Source of the DNA: Lachnospiraceae bacterium
Lineage (GTDB): Bacteria > Bacillota > Clostridia > Lachnospirales > Lachnospiraceae
Reading direction: 5' to 3'
Length of the DNA: 42,948 nt
NCBI GenBank assembly: GCA_024695665.1
Contig: JAILHT010000013.1
Location: 1 to 42,948, forward strand
Shown here: positions 15,505 through 24,709 of the stretch, one piece after another
Layout: the number at the start of each line of letters is the position of its first letter
Numbering within the stretch: position 1 is the first letter of the stretch
The notes under the pieces: model-generated
Database searches by the model: none
Told to the model about the DNA's origin: nothing
What the model saw: the letters and a program-made list of their open reading frames with translations, nothing else
Program-made: the position numbers and the translations under genes

Positions 15505-16665
15505 ATGAAGGAAATCTTATTTTTTTATACAAAATCGATTTGCTACAATTCGATGTATGCTTTCGTGAACAGTATGGTAAAAACTTTGAGGGAGATGGGG
15601 CATTACTGTGAAACATGCACGGCCACAAGACCGAAGGATTTGGAGATATATTTCGGAAGGCATTTTGATGCCATGGTCGATATCGATTCCACCCTGCCAT
15701 TAATGAAAAATGACGATGGGGAATACTGTCTCGACAAGATAGACGCTCCGTTCTACAACTATCTGCTTGATCATCCGCTGTACTATCACACAGCACTTTC
15801 ATCAAAAATAAAAAGACAGCATGTACTCTGCATAGATGAAAATCATGTGAGTTACGTGGAAAAATACTATGACAACATACAATCAGCGACATTCCTTCCA
15901 CTGGGAATGATGGGGTATGAGGAGCAGCTTATACTGCCGCTTGAGGAGAGGGAGATGCCGCTTCTGTTCACCGGAACCTACACGTCCGAGAAAACATTTT
16001 ACAGTAGATTGGGCAAGTATCCCCAAAATGTGGAGCAGGAGATAGTGGATATTATCCTCTCCATGGTACAAAATCCCGAGATGACTTTGGAAAAAACGAT
16101 GACTTCATATATAATGGAAAAAGGACTTAAAGATCCCGGCGAAAAGATGGCAGAGTTGTGCAACAGGTATTACCTTGCGGATATGGGTGCGGCGGCATCC
16201 ATAAGGGCTAAGGTGATAAGAATCCTGCTCGGAGCGGGAATACCGGTTACGGTCTGCGGACACGGGTGGAACAAGCTTCACTGCAAAGGCGAGGAACACC
16301 TTAAAATAATACCGGAGAAAAACTATATGGAGGCCGTGGAACTTGCATATCGTACAAAGATACTCTTGAATGTCATGCCGGGATTCAAGGCCGGGATACA
16401 TGACAGAATACCGACAGCTATGGGACACGGTGCCGTAAGCTGTACCGACGGCACACAGTATCTTGACGAGATACTTGTGAATGGGAAAAATTATCTGAAA
16501 TATGATATAAAAAATCTTAAAGAATTGCCGGATATAATAAGGGAGAACCTGGACAATCAAAAGCATCTCCAGGAGATTGCGGACGAAGGACACAGGATAG
16601 CAAAGGAATTGTTCACATGGAAAAAGAGGATGGAGGAATGGACACAAAGCCTTCCGTCAAGCTAA
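15505..16665 (+). CDS. CgeB-like glycosyltransferase
   Basis: A 386-residue protein, probably GT-B fold. The N-terminal half starts EILFFYTKSICYNSMYAFVN; the C-terminal half has features of the Glyco_trans_1_2/CgeB family: GIPVTVCGHGWNKL, YRTKILLNVMPGFKAGIHDR and AMGHGAVSCTDGTQYLDEI. Donor and acceptor are unknown. CgeB relatives decorate surface layers in other Firmicutes, so a cell-surface role is possible. ATG 15505 follows AAGGAG by 7 bases; an in-frame ATG at 15472 falls inside the promoter. Its end overlaps the channel gene. Confidence 0.7.
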   Translation: MKEILFFYTKSICYNSMYAFVNSMVKTLREMGHYCETCTATRPKDLEIYFGRHFDAMVDIDSTLPLMKNDDGEYCLDKIDAPFYNYLLDHPLYYHTALSSKIKRQHVLCIDENHVSYVEKYYDNIQSATFLPLGMMGYEEQLILPLEEREMPLLFTGTYTSEKTFYSRLGKYPQNVEQEIVDIILSMVQNPEMTLEKTMTSYIMEKGLKDPGEKMAELCNRYYLADMGAAASIRAKVIRILLGAGIPVTVCGHGWNKLHCKGEEHLKIIPEKNYMEAVELAYRTKILLNVMPGFKAGIHDRIPTAMGHGAVSCTDGTQYLDEILVNGKNYLKYDIKNLKELPDIIRENLDNQKHLQEIADEGHRIAKELFTWKKRMEEWTQSLPSS

Positions 16666-17609
16666 AAAAAAGAATATTTGACATAATACAGATCGGTCAG
16701 AGAGGGGATTTTATAAGCAGAGCCTTTGACGTGTTTATATCCGTTGTCATAGGTGTAAATATCCTTGTAATGCTGCTTGAAACCTTTGATCAGTTGGAAA
16801 GATATATGCCGGTTTTAAGGGCAATCGAACTTATCACAATACTTATATTTTGCGTGGAATATATTTTGAGGATATGGACGGCGGAATATCTATATCCGGG
16901 TGAGAGCCGTATAAAATCCGTAGGAAAATTTTTGAGATCCTTTGACGGGCTTATAGATTTGGGAACAATACTTCCGTTTTTCTTTTTGTCCGGATTCGTC
17001 GCCTTCAGGATGCTCAGAGTGGTGAGGATTTTCCACCTTTTCAGACTGAATGCCACATATGACTCCTTCAATGTCATAACGTCGGTTTTGTATAACAGAC
17101 GAAATCAGATAATATCCTCTGTGTTTATCATTTTTATACTGATACTTGCGGCATCTTTAGGGATGTACAGCGCGGAGCATGAAGCTCAGCCGGAGGTGTT
17201 TAAAAATGCATTTTCAGGGGTGTGGTGGAGCGTATCTACAATACTGACAGTCGGATATGGTGATATGTATCCCGTGACGGTTTTGGGAAAGATAATGGCT
17301 ATTATAATAGCCATGCTTGGCGTCGGAGTTGTCGCGATTCCAACAGGTATCATATCAGCCGGATTTGTAACCGAATACTCCCAGATGCAGAGAATGGCAT
17401 CGGATGATGCGAAGAGAAGCATGTCGGTTCTCGTCGCCGAGAAAGGATCATCGTTTGACGGCGCGAAGGTGGGGGATGTGGAAAGTCTGTACAATATGCA
17501 GATAACCCTTATAATAAGAGACGGAGAAGTCGTGGTGCCGACAAATGACACACGGATATTCTCTCAGGACACAATATGCTATCAAAATGAGACACTGGAA
17601 ATAAAATAA
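16638..17609 (+). CDS. Voltage-gated-type potassium channel
   Basis: A 323-residue membrane protein with six-segment architecture. The S4-like helix carries spaced arginines (RMLRVVRIFHLFRL, R124/R127/R130/R136) and the selectivity filter is TVGYGDMYP (204-212). After the pore helix, the tail from about 245 resembles a TrkA-C (RCK C-terminal) ligand domain ending with DTICYQNETLEI. It would pass K+ in response to voltage or a bound ligand. I choose ATG 16638, 7 bases after AGAGGA; ATG 16617, with AAAGGA 9 bases upstream, is a real alternative adding seven residues. Both overlap the previous gene. Confidence 0.85.
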   Translation: MDTKPSVKLKKRIFDIIQIGQRGDFISRAFDVFISVVIGVNILVMLLETFDQLERYMPVLRAIELITILIFCVEYILRIWTAEYLYPGESRIKSVGKFLRSFDGLIDLGTILPFFFLSGFVAFRMLRVVRIFHLFRLNATYDSFNVITSVLYNRRNQIISSVFIIFILILAASLGMYSAEHEAQPEVFKNAFSGVWWSVSTILTVGYGDMYPVTVLGKIMAIIIAMLGVGVVAIPTGIISAGFVTEYSQMQRMASDDAKRSMSVLVAEKGSSFDGAKVGDVESLYNMQITLIIRDGEVVVPTNDTRIFSQDTICYQNETLEIK

Positions 17610-17636
17610 AAAATGTAAATAAAGGAGATTGGGGTT

Positions 17637-18110
17637 ATGGTTATTTCAAATATGATAGGATTCGGTGAATGGGTTATATGGCTCGGCTTGTTTATTATAT
17701 TTCTCGTTGCAGAAGCCGTCACAGTGGGTCTTGCCACGATATGGTTTGCAGGCGGAGCACTTGCGGCTCTTATAATAAGTTTGTTCACGGACAATTTTTT
17801 GATTCAGGTATTTGTATTTATAATCGTTTCGATAATACTGTTGTGGGCGGTCAGACCGTTCGCACTCAAATACATGAAGCCGAGAAAGACGGAGACCAAT
17901 TATAAAGAAACTATTGGAAAAAGCGCAAGAGTTATAGAAAAAATCGATAACAACATGGAGAGCGGAAGAGTAGTCTCGGGTGGCCAGGAATGGATGGCGA
18001 GAAGCAGTGTTGACCGGGTTACAATCGAAACGAATTCCATGGTGAAAATATTAGAAATAAAAGGAGTTAAGGCCATAGTTGAGCCTGTAAAAGAGGAAGA
18101 TGAACAATAA
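17637..18110 (+). CDS. NfeD-like membrane protein
   Basis: A 157-residue protein with two or three N-terminal membrane helices (WVIWLGLFIIFLVAEAV; IWFAGGALAALIISLF; FVFIIVSIILLWAVRPF) followed by an OB-fold NfeD domain (IGKSARVIEKIDNN to VKAIVEP). NfeD proteins work with flotillin/stomatin-type membrane scaffolds in other bacteria; no such partner is adjacent here. AAAGGAG lies 12 bases before ATG 17637, on the long side. It overlaps the next gene by 11 bases. Confidence 0.85.
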   Translation: MVISNMIGFGEWVIWLGLFIIFLVAEAVTVGLATIWFAGGALAALIISLFTDNFLIQVFVFIIVSIILLWAVRPFALKYMKPRKTETNYKETIGKSARVIEKIDNNMESGRVVSGGQEWMARSSVDRVTIETNSMVKILEIKGVKAIVEPVKEEDEQ

Positions 18111-19050
18111 AAAAATAGTATTTCTCGATGCAAAATCGGTTGGGGACGATATCAATCTTGAAAAGTTCAAGGATTTTGGGGACCTTGTGCTCTATGATTT
18201 TTCCTCGCCTGGCGAGATACCCGATAGAGTCAAAGATGCGGATATTATAATAACAAACAAATGCAAGATGGACAGAGCCACACTTGGAGAGGCAAAAAAG
18301 CTGAAGCTTATCTGTGTGACCGCGACCGGAACAAACAATCTCGACAAGGACTTCCTTGACAGCAAAAATATTGCCTGGAGAAATGTAGCAGGATATTCAA
18401 CCGAGACGGTTGCCCAGCATACTTTTGCAATGCTGTTTTATCTTTTGGAAAGACTGAGCTACTACGATGCCTATGTAAAAGATGAGAAATATGTAAATGA
18501 TACTCTTTTTACACATTTTGCCAACCATTTTCATCAGCTTTGTGATATGAAATGGGGAGTCATCGGACTCGGAGCAATAGGAGAAAGAGTTTATAACATA
18601 GCAAAAACTTTCGGATGTGATATGTGCTATTATTCAACATCCGGCAGAAACTCAAAAGAAGGCTACAATAGGGTTGAATTTGATGAACTCTTAAAAACCT
18701 GCGATATCGTTTCTGTGCATGCCCCATTGAACGAGGCTACCGAAGGTCTAATGAACGCGGATGCTTTCAAAAAAATGAAAAAGAATGCCATTTTTATAAA
18801 TGTTGGAAGAGGTCCGATAGTAGATGAAAAGGCACTTTATGATGCCCTTGTAAACAATGAGATATACGGTGCGGGACTCGATGTCCTATCTGTGGAACCG
18901 ATGCGCGAGGACAACCCGCTTGTCAAGTTTAAAGACAGCACAAGGCTCATCATCACCCCACACATTGCCTGGGCAAGTGTTGAGGCTAGGATAAACCTTA
19001 TGAATATAATCTACGATCAGATTAAAGAATATATTTCAGCTGACGAGTAA
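18100..19050 (+). CDS. D-2-hydroxyacid dehydrogenase (glycerate dehydrogenase type)
   Basis: A 316-residue NAD-dependent oxidoreductase. The Rossmann motif is WGVIGLGAIGERVYNIA; catalytic Arg lies in INVGRGPIVDEKAL, Glu in VLSVEP and His in TPHIAWAS. Closest in character to hydroxypyruvate/glycerate dehydrogenase, but the substrate cannot be fixed from sequence alone. ATG 18100 lies inside the nfeD gene with GAGGAAG directly upstream, indicating coupling. No clear terminator follows before the convergent gene at 19075. Confidence 0.85.
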   Translation: MNNKKIVFLDAKSVGDDINLEKFKDFGDLVLYDFSSPGEIPDRVKDADIIITNKCKMDRATLGEAKKLKLICVTATGTNNLDKDFLDSKNIAWRNVAGYSTETVAQHTFAMLFYLLERLSYYDAYVKDEKYVNDTLFTHFANHFHQLCDMKWGVIGLGAIGERVYNIAKTFGCDMCYYSTSGRNSKEGYNRVEFDELLKTCDIVSVHAPLNEATEGLMNADAFKKMKKNAIFINVGRGPIVDEKALYDALVNNEIYGAGLDVLSVEPMREDNPLVKFKDSTRLIITPHIAWASVEARINLMNIIYDQIKEYISADE

Positions 19051-19074
19051 GACCTGTCTATACAGCAAAAACAT

Positions 19075-20040
19075 TCATTCGTACGGTTCAAGACCGGAAA
19101 GGTATGATACGTTGCCGATGGAGTCGTAGAGCGAAAGCTCCGCCTCCCTCTCGGTATCGGAATCCGGCTTGGCGTTGAAAAGAGTGTCACAAAGGGAAAT
19201 TAGTTTTAAATATTTTTCCTTTGAAATATTGAAAAGATCAATAAAGCTTTCTGTTCGCACTACATCCGGCATCCACGGACTGCTCCACTCTCTGTGGTGA
19301 AGGTTGCACGGATCGGTATTGTACAAAAACCGGTTTCTTGCAATGATACCGGAAAAAAGCATATGACCCGGAGTCACCTGTTCAAGGGTGGCAAGAAAAC
19401 GCTTCTTCTCGCCGCTCGGGTCGTGCAACAGACCTGTATTCAAATGAAAAGAGAGGATTGCGCGACGCATTCTTTCTTTTTTTTGATGTAAGGTTGGCCA
19501 GGTTTTGTTGTAGGCATAAGTAAGCTGCGAGGATACTATGATAAGCTCCTTTGGATCAAGCTCAATGGTTCTATCCTGCCTGAACTGTGACGGATGAAGA
19601 TTTTTGTATTTTTTTAACATAACCGTGTTTATATCGGTTTCAAGTTTTAGATGCTTGTCAAAATAACCCGGCTGTTTCACATACGGAGAGTAGTCTGTCT
19701 CAGCATAAATATAAGGGTGACAGGTGGAATCCAAGGTGTGATGCCCGAGAAAGCCCACAAAATAGGCTTCTGCAATCTCCCTGTCGCGCTCGTCCGGAAA
19801 GATCCTGCGTGCGTCTCTAAGATAGAACAAAAATTCCGCACACCGGCTGTCGTGGGCGAGATCGCCAAGATCTATATCGCCTTTTACATGTCCGAAAAGA
19901 TCGTAAAAGAAAAGATCCGGTCCCTGAAGACCGAGGCCAAATACGGTATGGTGATTTCTTATGATATGGCGAATGTATTTTGAATCAATTTCTTTGTAAG
20001 TTTGCTGTCCGAAGATATAATGTGTATCAAAGCCCGGCAT
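19075..20040 (-). CDS. Zinc-dependent phospholipase C family protein
   Basis: A 321-residue soluble protein, starting MPGFDTHYIFGQQTY. Metal-binding type motifs of the Zn_dep_PLPC family are visible: THYIFG, GLQGPDLFFYD and GFLGHHTLDSTCHPYIY, with many conserved His and Asp residues. No signal peptide is apparent, so a secreted phospholipase is unlikely and the actual substrate is open. CAGGAGGT precedes the ATG on the minus strand by about 6 bases. The gene stands alone and faces the dehydrogenase. Confidence 0.75.
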   Translation of the reverse strand: MPGFDTHYIFGQQTYKEIDSKYIRHIIRNHHTVFGLGLQGPDLFFYDLFGHVKGDIDLGDLAHDSRCAEFLFYLRDARRIFPDERDREIAEAYFVGFLGHHTLDSTCHPYIYAETDYSPYVKQPGYFDKHLKLETDINTVMLKKYKNLHPSQFRQDRTIELDPKELIIVSSQLTYAYNKTWPTLHQKKERMRRAILSFHLNTGLLHDPSGEKKRFLATLEQVTPGHMLFSGIIARNRFLYNTDPCNLHHREWSSPWMPDVVRTESFIDLFNISKEKYLKLISLCDTLFNAKPDSDTEREAELSLYDSIGNVSYLSGLEPYE

Positions 20041-20206
20041 AATGTACCTCCTGTTTTTTGCAAATATAATTATAACATTGATTGCGGGAGTGGGGACCGG
20101 AAAGATTGTCTAAAAAAAAACTATTGAAAAAACCCTTTTCTAAAACAAAAAAATGTTTAATATATAGGGTAAAAGTAAAAGATTTAAAAAAGGTGGAGAA
20201 ACAATA

Positions 20207-20770
20207 TTGGATGAAAACAAAATAAAAGAGGCGGTGAAGCTTTTTCTTGAAGGAATAGGGGAAGATCCTACGAGAGAAGGACTTGTCGATACACCGGACA
20301 GGATTGCCAGAATGTGCAATGAACTGTTTGCCGGTATGGATAAGACACCTGATGAGATATTGAGCAAGAGATTCAAGCCTGAAGCCGGTTCAAACAGTGG
20401 AATGGTCGTGGTCAAAGACATAACCTTCTACTCACTGTGCGAACATCATATGCTTCCGTTTTACGGAAAAGTTCATGTTGCTTACATCCCTTCCGGGGAG
20501 GTTGTGGGTTTGAGCAAAATCGCAAGACTTGTTGATCTGTATGCGAGGAGACTTCAGCTTCAGGAACAGTTTACCGCACAGATAGCGGATGCGTTTATGA
20601 GAGAACTTTCACCTAAGGGAGTTATGGTTATGTCTGAGGCAGAGCATATGTGTATGACCATGCGAGGAGTGAATAGGCCCGGCTCAAAGACTGTAGCGAC
20701 AACCGTAAGAGGAATCTTTGAGACGGACACAGAACTTAGAAATGAGTTTTATGCTCAGGTGAGGGGATAA
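20207..20770 (+). CDS. folE: GTP cyclohydrolase I
   Basis: A 187-residue enzyme that makes dihydroneopterin triphosphate from GTP, the first step of folate synthesis. Zinc ligands are visible: C78 and H81 in [14 protein letters not shown], and C149 in [10 protein letters not shown]. Length is standard. The start is TTG at 20207, 8 bases after AGGTGGAG; the nearby ATG at 20211 is in another frame that stops at once. First gene of a folate operon with folP 3 bases downstream. The AT-rich region 20041-20206 must hold the promoter; TAATAT at 20158 is a possible -10, but no good -35 is evident. Confidence 0.96.
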   Translation: MDENKIKEAVKLFLEGIGEDPTREGLVDTPDRIARMCNELFAGMDKTPDEILSKRFKPEAGSNSGMVVVKDITFYSLCEHHMLPFYGKVHVAYIPSGEVVGLSKIARLVDLYARRLQLQEQFTAQIADAFMRELSPKGVMVMSEAEHMCMTMRGVNRPGSKTVATTVRGIFETDTELRNEFYAQVRG

Positions 20771-20773
20771 TCC

Positions 20774-21595
20774 GTGCGAATAAAAGATAAAGAATTTGAT
20801 ACAGACAATCGCACTTATGTGATGGGAATACTGAATGTTACACCGGATTCTTTCTCGGACGGAGGAAAGTGGAACAATATGGATAAGGCGCTTTCCCATG
20901 TCGAGGAGATGATAAGGGACGGAGCCGATATAATCGATATCGGAGGAGAGTCCACAAGACCGGGATATGTCAGAATATCCGACGAGGAGGAGACGGAGAG
21001 GACGGCGAAGGTCGTCGAAGCGGTAGCAAAAAGATTTGATACCGTCATATCTATAGATACATACAAGTCCGCCGTGGCGAGAGCCTGCGGAGAGGCGGGA
21101 GCCTCCCTGATAAATGATATATGGGGACTTAAGGCGGACGAAAAAATGGCCGAAGTGATAGCAAAAGGAAATTATGCGTGTTGTCTGATGCACAACAGAA
21201 ACGAGGCAAAATACAACAATTTTGCAAAGGATGTCTGCTTGGATCTTAAAGAAACACTTGAACTTTGCGAAAAAGCAGGCATAGAAAAAGGAAAGATAAT
21301 ACTAGACCCCGGTGTGGGCTTTGCAAAGACGACGGACGAGAATCTGAAAGTGATCGCTGAGACAGAAGAGTTAAAAAAACTGGGATATCCACTGTTGCTT
21401 GGGACATCAAGAAAATCGGTCATCGGAAACGTTTTGGGTGTGCCGGTTGAGGAGAGACTCGCCGGAACGATAGCGACCAGCGTTATAGCTGCAATGTGGG
21501 GGTATGCTTTTGTCAGGGTACATGATGTGAAAGAAAATGTGCAGGCAATAAGGATGACGGAAGCGATTTTAGAACAGAAGAAACAAATAAAGTAA
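20774..21595 (+). CDS. folP: Dihydropteroate synthase
   Basis: A 273-residue TIM-barrel enzyme that joins hydroxymethyl-dihydropterin pyrophosphate to p-aminobenzoate; the target of sulfonamides. Both family signatures are present: MGILNVTPDSFSDGG and IIDIGGESTRPGY, along with ILDPGVGFAKTTDEN and LLLGTSRKS. GTG 20774 follows GAGGGG by about 7 bases and lies 3 bases after the folE stop. Length is normal and no known substitution can be judged from one sequence. Confidence 0.96.
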   Translation: MRIKDKEFDTDNRTYVMGILNVTPDSFSDGGKWNNMDKALSHVEEMIRDGADIIDIGGESTRPGYVRISDEEETERTAKVVEAVAKRFDTVISIDTYKSAVARACGEAGASLINDIWGLKADEKMAEVIAKGNYACCLMHNRNEAKYNNFAKDVCLDLKETLELCEKAGIEKGKIILDPGVGFAKTTDENLKVIAETEELKKLGYPLLLGTSRKSVIGNVLGVPVEERLAGTIATSVIAAMWGYAFVRVHDVKENVQAIRMTEAILEQKKQIK

Positions 21596-21624
21596 TAGAT
21601 ATAGATAAAATTGGGAGGAAAAAG

Positions 21625-22461
21625 ATGGATAAGATCAAACTTGAAGGCTTGGAAGTGTTCGCTAATCATGGAGTTTTTCCTGAGGAGAACAAGTTGGGAC
21701 AAAAATTTATCCTTTCGCTGGAGCTATGCATGGATACAAGAATGGCCGGACTCACAGACGAACTGGAATATTCGGTTCACTACGGCAAGGTGGCTGAATA
21801 TGCATCCGATTTTCTTCAGAAGAATACCTTCAATCTTATAGAGGCAGCGGCAGAGGGACTTGCACAGTCACTGCTCTTGAAATTTCAGCAGGTAAAACAG
21901 GTTCGAGTACAGCTATTTAAGCCTTGGGCTCCAATCGGACTTCCGATGAAGAGCGTCTCGGTTGACATTACAAGAAAATGGCATGTCGCATATATATCAA
22001 TCGGTTCAAATATTGGGGACAGGGAGAGATATATGCATGAGGGAGTCAAGGCAATCGACAAACTCGACACCTGCAAGGTGACTATGACATCGAAGTTCAT
22101 AGAGACAGAGCCATACGGAAAAACTGATCAGCCGAAGTTCATGAACGGAGCGCTCGAGGTCGAGACGCTTCTCTCGCCGGATGAGCTGTTGGACAGCCTA
22201 CACGAGGTGGAACAGAAAGCGGGAAGAAAGAGAAAAGAACATTGGGGACCTAGAACATTGGATCTGGACATCCTTATGTATGACGATGCGGTGATTCAGA
22301 CCGCAGATCTAGTAATTCCGCATATGGATATGTTAAACAGAAAATTTGTAATAGATCCGCTTGCTGAGATAGCTCCTTATGTGGTACATCCGCTTGAGCA
22401 CAAAAATATGCTTCAGCTGAAAAAGAAACTTGATAAGAGATTGAAGAATAAGTCGGAGTAA
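21625..22461 (+). CDS. folB-folK: Bifunctional dihydroneopterin aldolase / HPPK
   Basis: A 278-residue fusion. Residues 1-118 are dihydroneopterin aldolase (FolB: KLEGLEVFANHGVFPEE, QVRVQLFKP), which cleaves dihydroneopterin. Residues 122-278 are 6-hydroxymethyl-dihydropterin pyrophosphokinase (FolK: YISIGSNIGDRERYM, ETEPYGKTDQPKFMNGALE, GPRTLDLDILMYDD), which activates the product for folP. Such fusions are common in Firmicutes. GGGAGG lies 9 bases before the ATG. Together with folE and folP it covers GTP to dihydropteroate; folC and the pABA genes are not in the window. Confidence 0.95.
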   Translation: MDKIKLEGLEVFANHGVFPEENKLGQKFILSLELCMDTRMAGLTDELEYSVHYGKVAEYASDFLQKNTFNLIEAAAEGLAQSLLLKFQQVKQVRVQLFKPWAPIGLPMKSVSVDITRKWHVAYISIGSNIGDRERYMHEGVKAIDKLDTCKVTMTSKFIETEPYGKTDQPKFMNGALEVETLLSPDELLDSLHEVEQKAGRKRKEHWGPRTLDLDILMYDDAVIQTADLVIPHMDMLNRKFVIDPLAEIAPYVVHPLEHKNMLQLKKKLDKRLKNKSE

Positions 22462-22462
22462 T

Positions 22463-23827
22463 ATGGAAGAAAAGAAAACATTGACTAAAGACATGACGGT
22501 AGGAAAACCGATGGCGCTTATATGGCGTTTTTCGGTTCCACTCCTTATGGGCAATATTTTCCAGCAGATGTACAATCTTATCGACACTGCGATCGTTGGA
22601 AAATTTTTAGGGATTAGCGCCCTCTCGAGTGTGGGATCGACCGGAGCCGTCATGTTTCTGATATTGGGGTTGTGCCTTGGAATGTGCTCCGGATTTGCCA
22701 TTCCGATAGCACAGAAATTCGGAGCAAAAGCATACTCCGAGATGAGAAACTATGTTATGAACGCGACATATATCGCAATAGTGATGGCTGTCGTTATAAC
22801 TCTTTTTACAACATTATTGTGTAAAAATATACTGACCTGGATGGGAACGCCGGAGGATATATTTGACGGTGCATATTCATATCTATTTGTAATACTTGCC
22901 GGAATACCGTTCACCATTCTTTACAATTTTTTGTCTGCTGTCATAAGAGCTCTTGGAGACAGTAAGACACCTTTTTATTTTCTCGTTATATCAACAGTAT
23001 TGAATATTGTGCTCGATGTGACCTTCATAGTTGTGTTCGGACTCGGTGTTTCCGGAGCAGCGCTTGCAACGATTGTTGCGCAGGCGGTTTCGGGAATAGC
23101 ATGTTTTATATATATGAGAATGAACTTTGATATTCTGAAGCTCGAACCTTATGAGAAGGATCCCGACGGACACAAGATAAAGGTTCTCCTTTCGATGGGA
23201 CTTCCGATGGGACTGCAGTTCTCGATAACAGCGATCGGAACTGTAATGCTACAGGCGGCTGTAAACGGTTTGGGAAGCGCATATGTCGCCGCATACACGG
23301 CAGTCGGAAAGATAAAACAGCTTGCAATGTGCCCATATGATGCGTTCGCAAACGGTTCGGCGACCTTCTGCTCACAAAATCTCGGTGCAAAAAAACTTGA
23401 CCGTATCGGTGAGGGAGTGAAGGCGGCAATAACGATAAGCCTTATCTATTCGGTATTTATAGCAATAGTACTCTTCTTCGGAGGAAGATATCTTGCGCTT
23501 ATATTTGTTGACGCCTCGGAGGTGTCGGTGTTAAACGATATATCACTCTACTTGAAGTGCGCATCGGTATTTTATCTGGTACTTGCCATACTCAACGTTG
23601 TGAGAATGACTATTCAGGGACTGGGATACAGCGGACTTTCAATGCTTGCAGGATTGAGTGAGCTTTTTGCGAGAGGACTGATGTCGCTTTTTGTAATACC
23701 GACTGTCGGTTATCTTGCTGTATGCTTTACGGATCAGATAGCTTGGGTTGCCGCAGCTATAACAGTATCTTTCCTTTACAGGTACGTAATGAAGAAGATC
23801 AGAGAGAGATTTAATGACAAAACTTGA
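22463..23827 (+). CDS. MATE-family efflux transporter
   Basis: A 454-residue membrane protein with about 12 helices in two similar halves. Typical MATE features: MALIWRFSVPLLMGNIFQQMYNLIDTAIVGKF near the N-terminus (given here only as a reference point, residues 14-45), ALGDSKTPF, and GLPMGLQFSITAIGTVMLQ at the start of the second half. It would export cationic compounds or drugs using a Na+ or H+ gradient; the substrate is unknown. It starts 1 base after folB-folK and overlaps the methyltransferase by 14 bases, so it is part of the same transcript. Confidence 0.9.
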   Translation: MEEKKTLTKDMTVGKPMALIWRFSVPLLMGNIFQQMYNLIDTAIVGKFLGISALSSVGSTGAVMFLILGLCLGMCSGFAIPIAQKFGAKAYSEMRNYVMNATYIAIVMAVVITLFTTLLCKNILTWMGTPEDIFDGAYSYLFVILAGIPFTILYNFLSAVIRALGDSKTPFYFLVISTVLNIVLDVTFIVVFGLGVSGAALATIVAQAVSGIACFIYMRMNFDILKLEPYEKDPDGHKIKVLLSMGLPMGLQFSITAIGTVMLQAAVNGLGSAYVAAYTAVGKIKQLAMCPYDAFANGSATFCSQNLGAKKLDRIGEGVKAAITISLIYSVFIAIVLFFGGRYLALIFVDASEVSVLNDISLYLKCASVFYLVLAILNVVRMTIQGLGYSGLSMLAGLSELFARGLMSLFVIPTVGYLAVCFTDQIAWVAAAITVSFLYRYVMKKIRERFNDKT

Positions 23828-24605
23828 GGATTATTACAATAAATTTAACGAGGAAAAGCGCCTCGGAAGAAGACACGGCCAGGTGGAATACCGTGTCACA
23901 ATGCATTTTATAGAGGAGAAGCTCAAAGCACTTGAGACGAAAAAAGAAAAAAAGGACATTCGCATTATCGATATAGGCGCCGGAACCGGAAGATACTGTG
24001 TCGAACTGGCAAACAGAGGATATGATGTGACTGCTGTTGAACCGGTAAAGCACAACCTCGGAAGACTTAAGGCAAAGGGAAGCAGTGTGAAAGCTTACCA
24101 GGGTAATGCCTTAAAACTAAAAAAATTTGAGGACGAGTCCTTTGACCTCACACTTATGTTTGGACCGATGTATCATCTTTTGACCCACGAGGAGAGAAAG
24201 ACTGCCATGGGTGAGGCCTGCAGGGTAACAAAGACCGGCGGATCAATCATGGTGGCATACTGTATGAATGAGTACGGAGTGCTTATGTACGGTTTTAAAG
24301 AAAATCAGGTATTAGCATGTTTAAAGGACGGAAGGCTGAGCACTGATTTCCATTGCGTTCCGACGGAGGACGATCTGTATGCATACATGAGGCCGGCTGA
24401 TATAGATGAGCTGAATGAGGCTTCAGGGATGAGAAGAGAGAAGATTGTTGCGGTTGATGGAGCGGCAAATTATATGCGTCCGGTTCTTAAAGCGATGGAC
24501 GAAGAGACTTTTGAGAAATTTATAGAATATCAGATCAGTATAGCAGAGAGAGCCGATCTGATAGGTGCCTCGGCACACACGGTTGACATATTAAGAAAAC
24601 AATGA
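23814..24605 (+). CDS. SAM-dependent methyltransferase
   Basis: A 263-residue class I methyltransferase. The SAM-binding glycine loop is IIDIGAGTGRYCVELANRGYD (motif I); motif II ends in VTAVEP, and FDLTLMFGPMYHLLTHEE covers motif IV. The substrate is not apparent. Its start lies inside the MATE gene (14-base overlap), suggesting coupled translation; an exporter and a methyltransferase together hint at modification and export of one compound, which is inference. The operon ends at the terminator 24628-24674. Confidence 0.85.
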   Translation: MTKLEDYYNKFNEEKRLGRRHGQVEYRVTMHFIEEKLKALETKKEKKDIRIIDIGAGTGRYCVELANRGYDVTAVEPVKHNLGRLKAKGSSVKAYQGNALKLKKFEDESFDLTLMFGPMYHLLTHEERKTAMGEACRVTKTGGSIMVAYCMNEYGVLMYGFKENQVLACLKDGRLSTDFHCVPTEDDLYAYMRPADIDELNEASGMRREKIVAVDGAANYMRPVLKAMDEETFEKFIEYQISIAERADLIGASAHTVDILRKQ

Positions 24606-24627
24606 AAAGCATAATAAAATGAATGAC

Positions 24628-24674
24628 AAAAAGAGAACTCACACCAATTGTGCCCGGTGTGAGTCCTCTTTTTT
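24628..24674. terminator. Bidirectional terminator between the folate operon and the glucosidase
   Basis: AAAAAGAG + ACTCACACC pairs with GGTGTGAGT + CTCTTTTTT, with one bulge on each side. T-runs lie on both strands, so it serves both converging genes. Confidence 0.9.
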
Positions 24675-24709
24675 GTTAAATGATTCAAAATATGATCAGG
24701 AAAGTGTTA

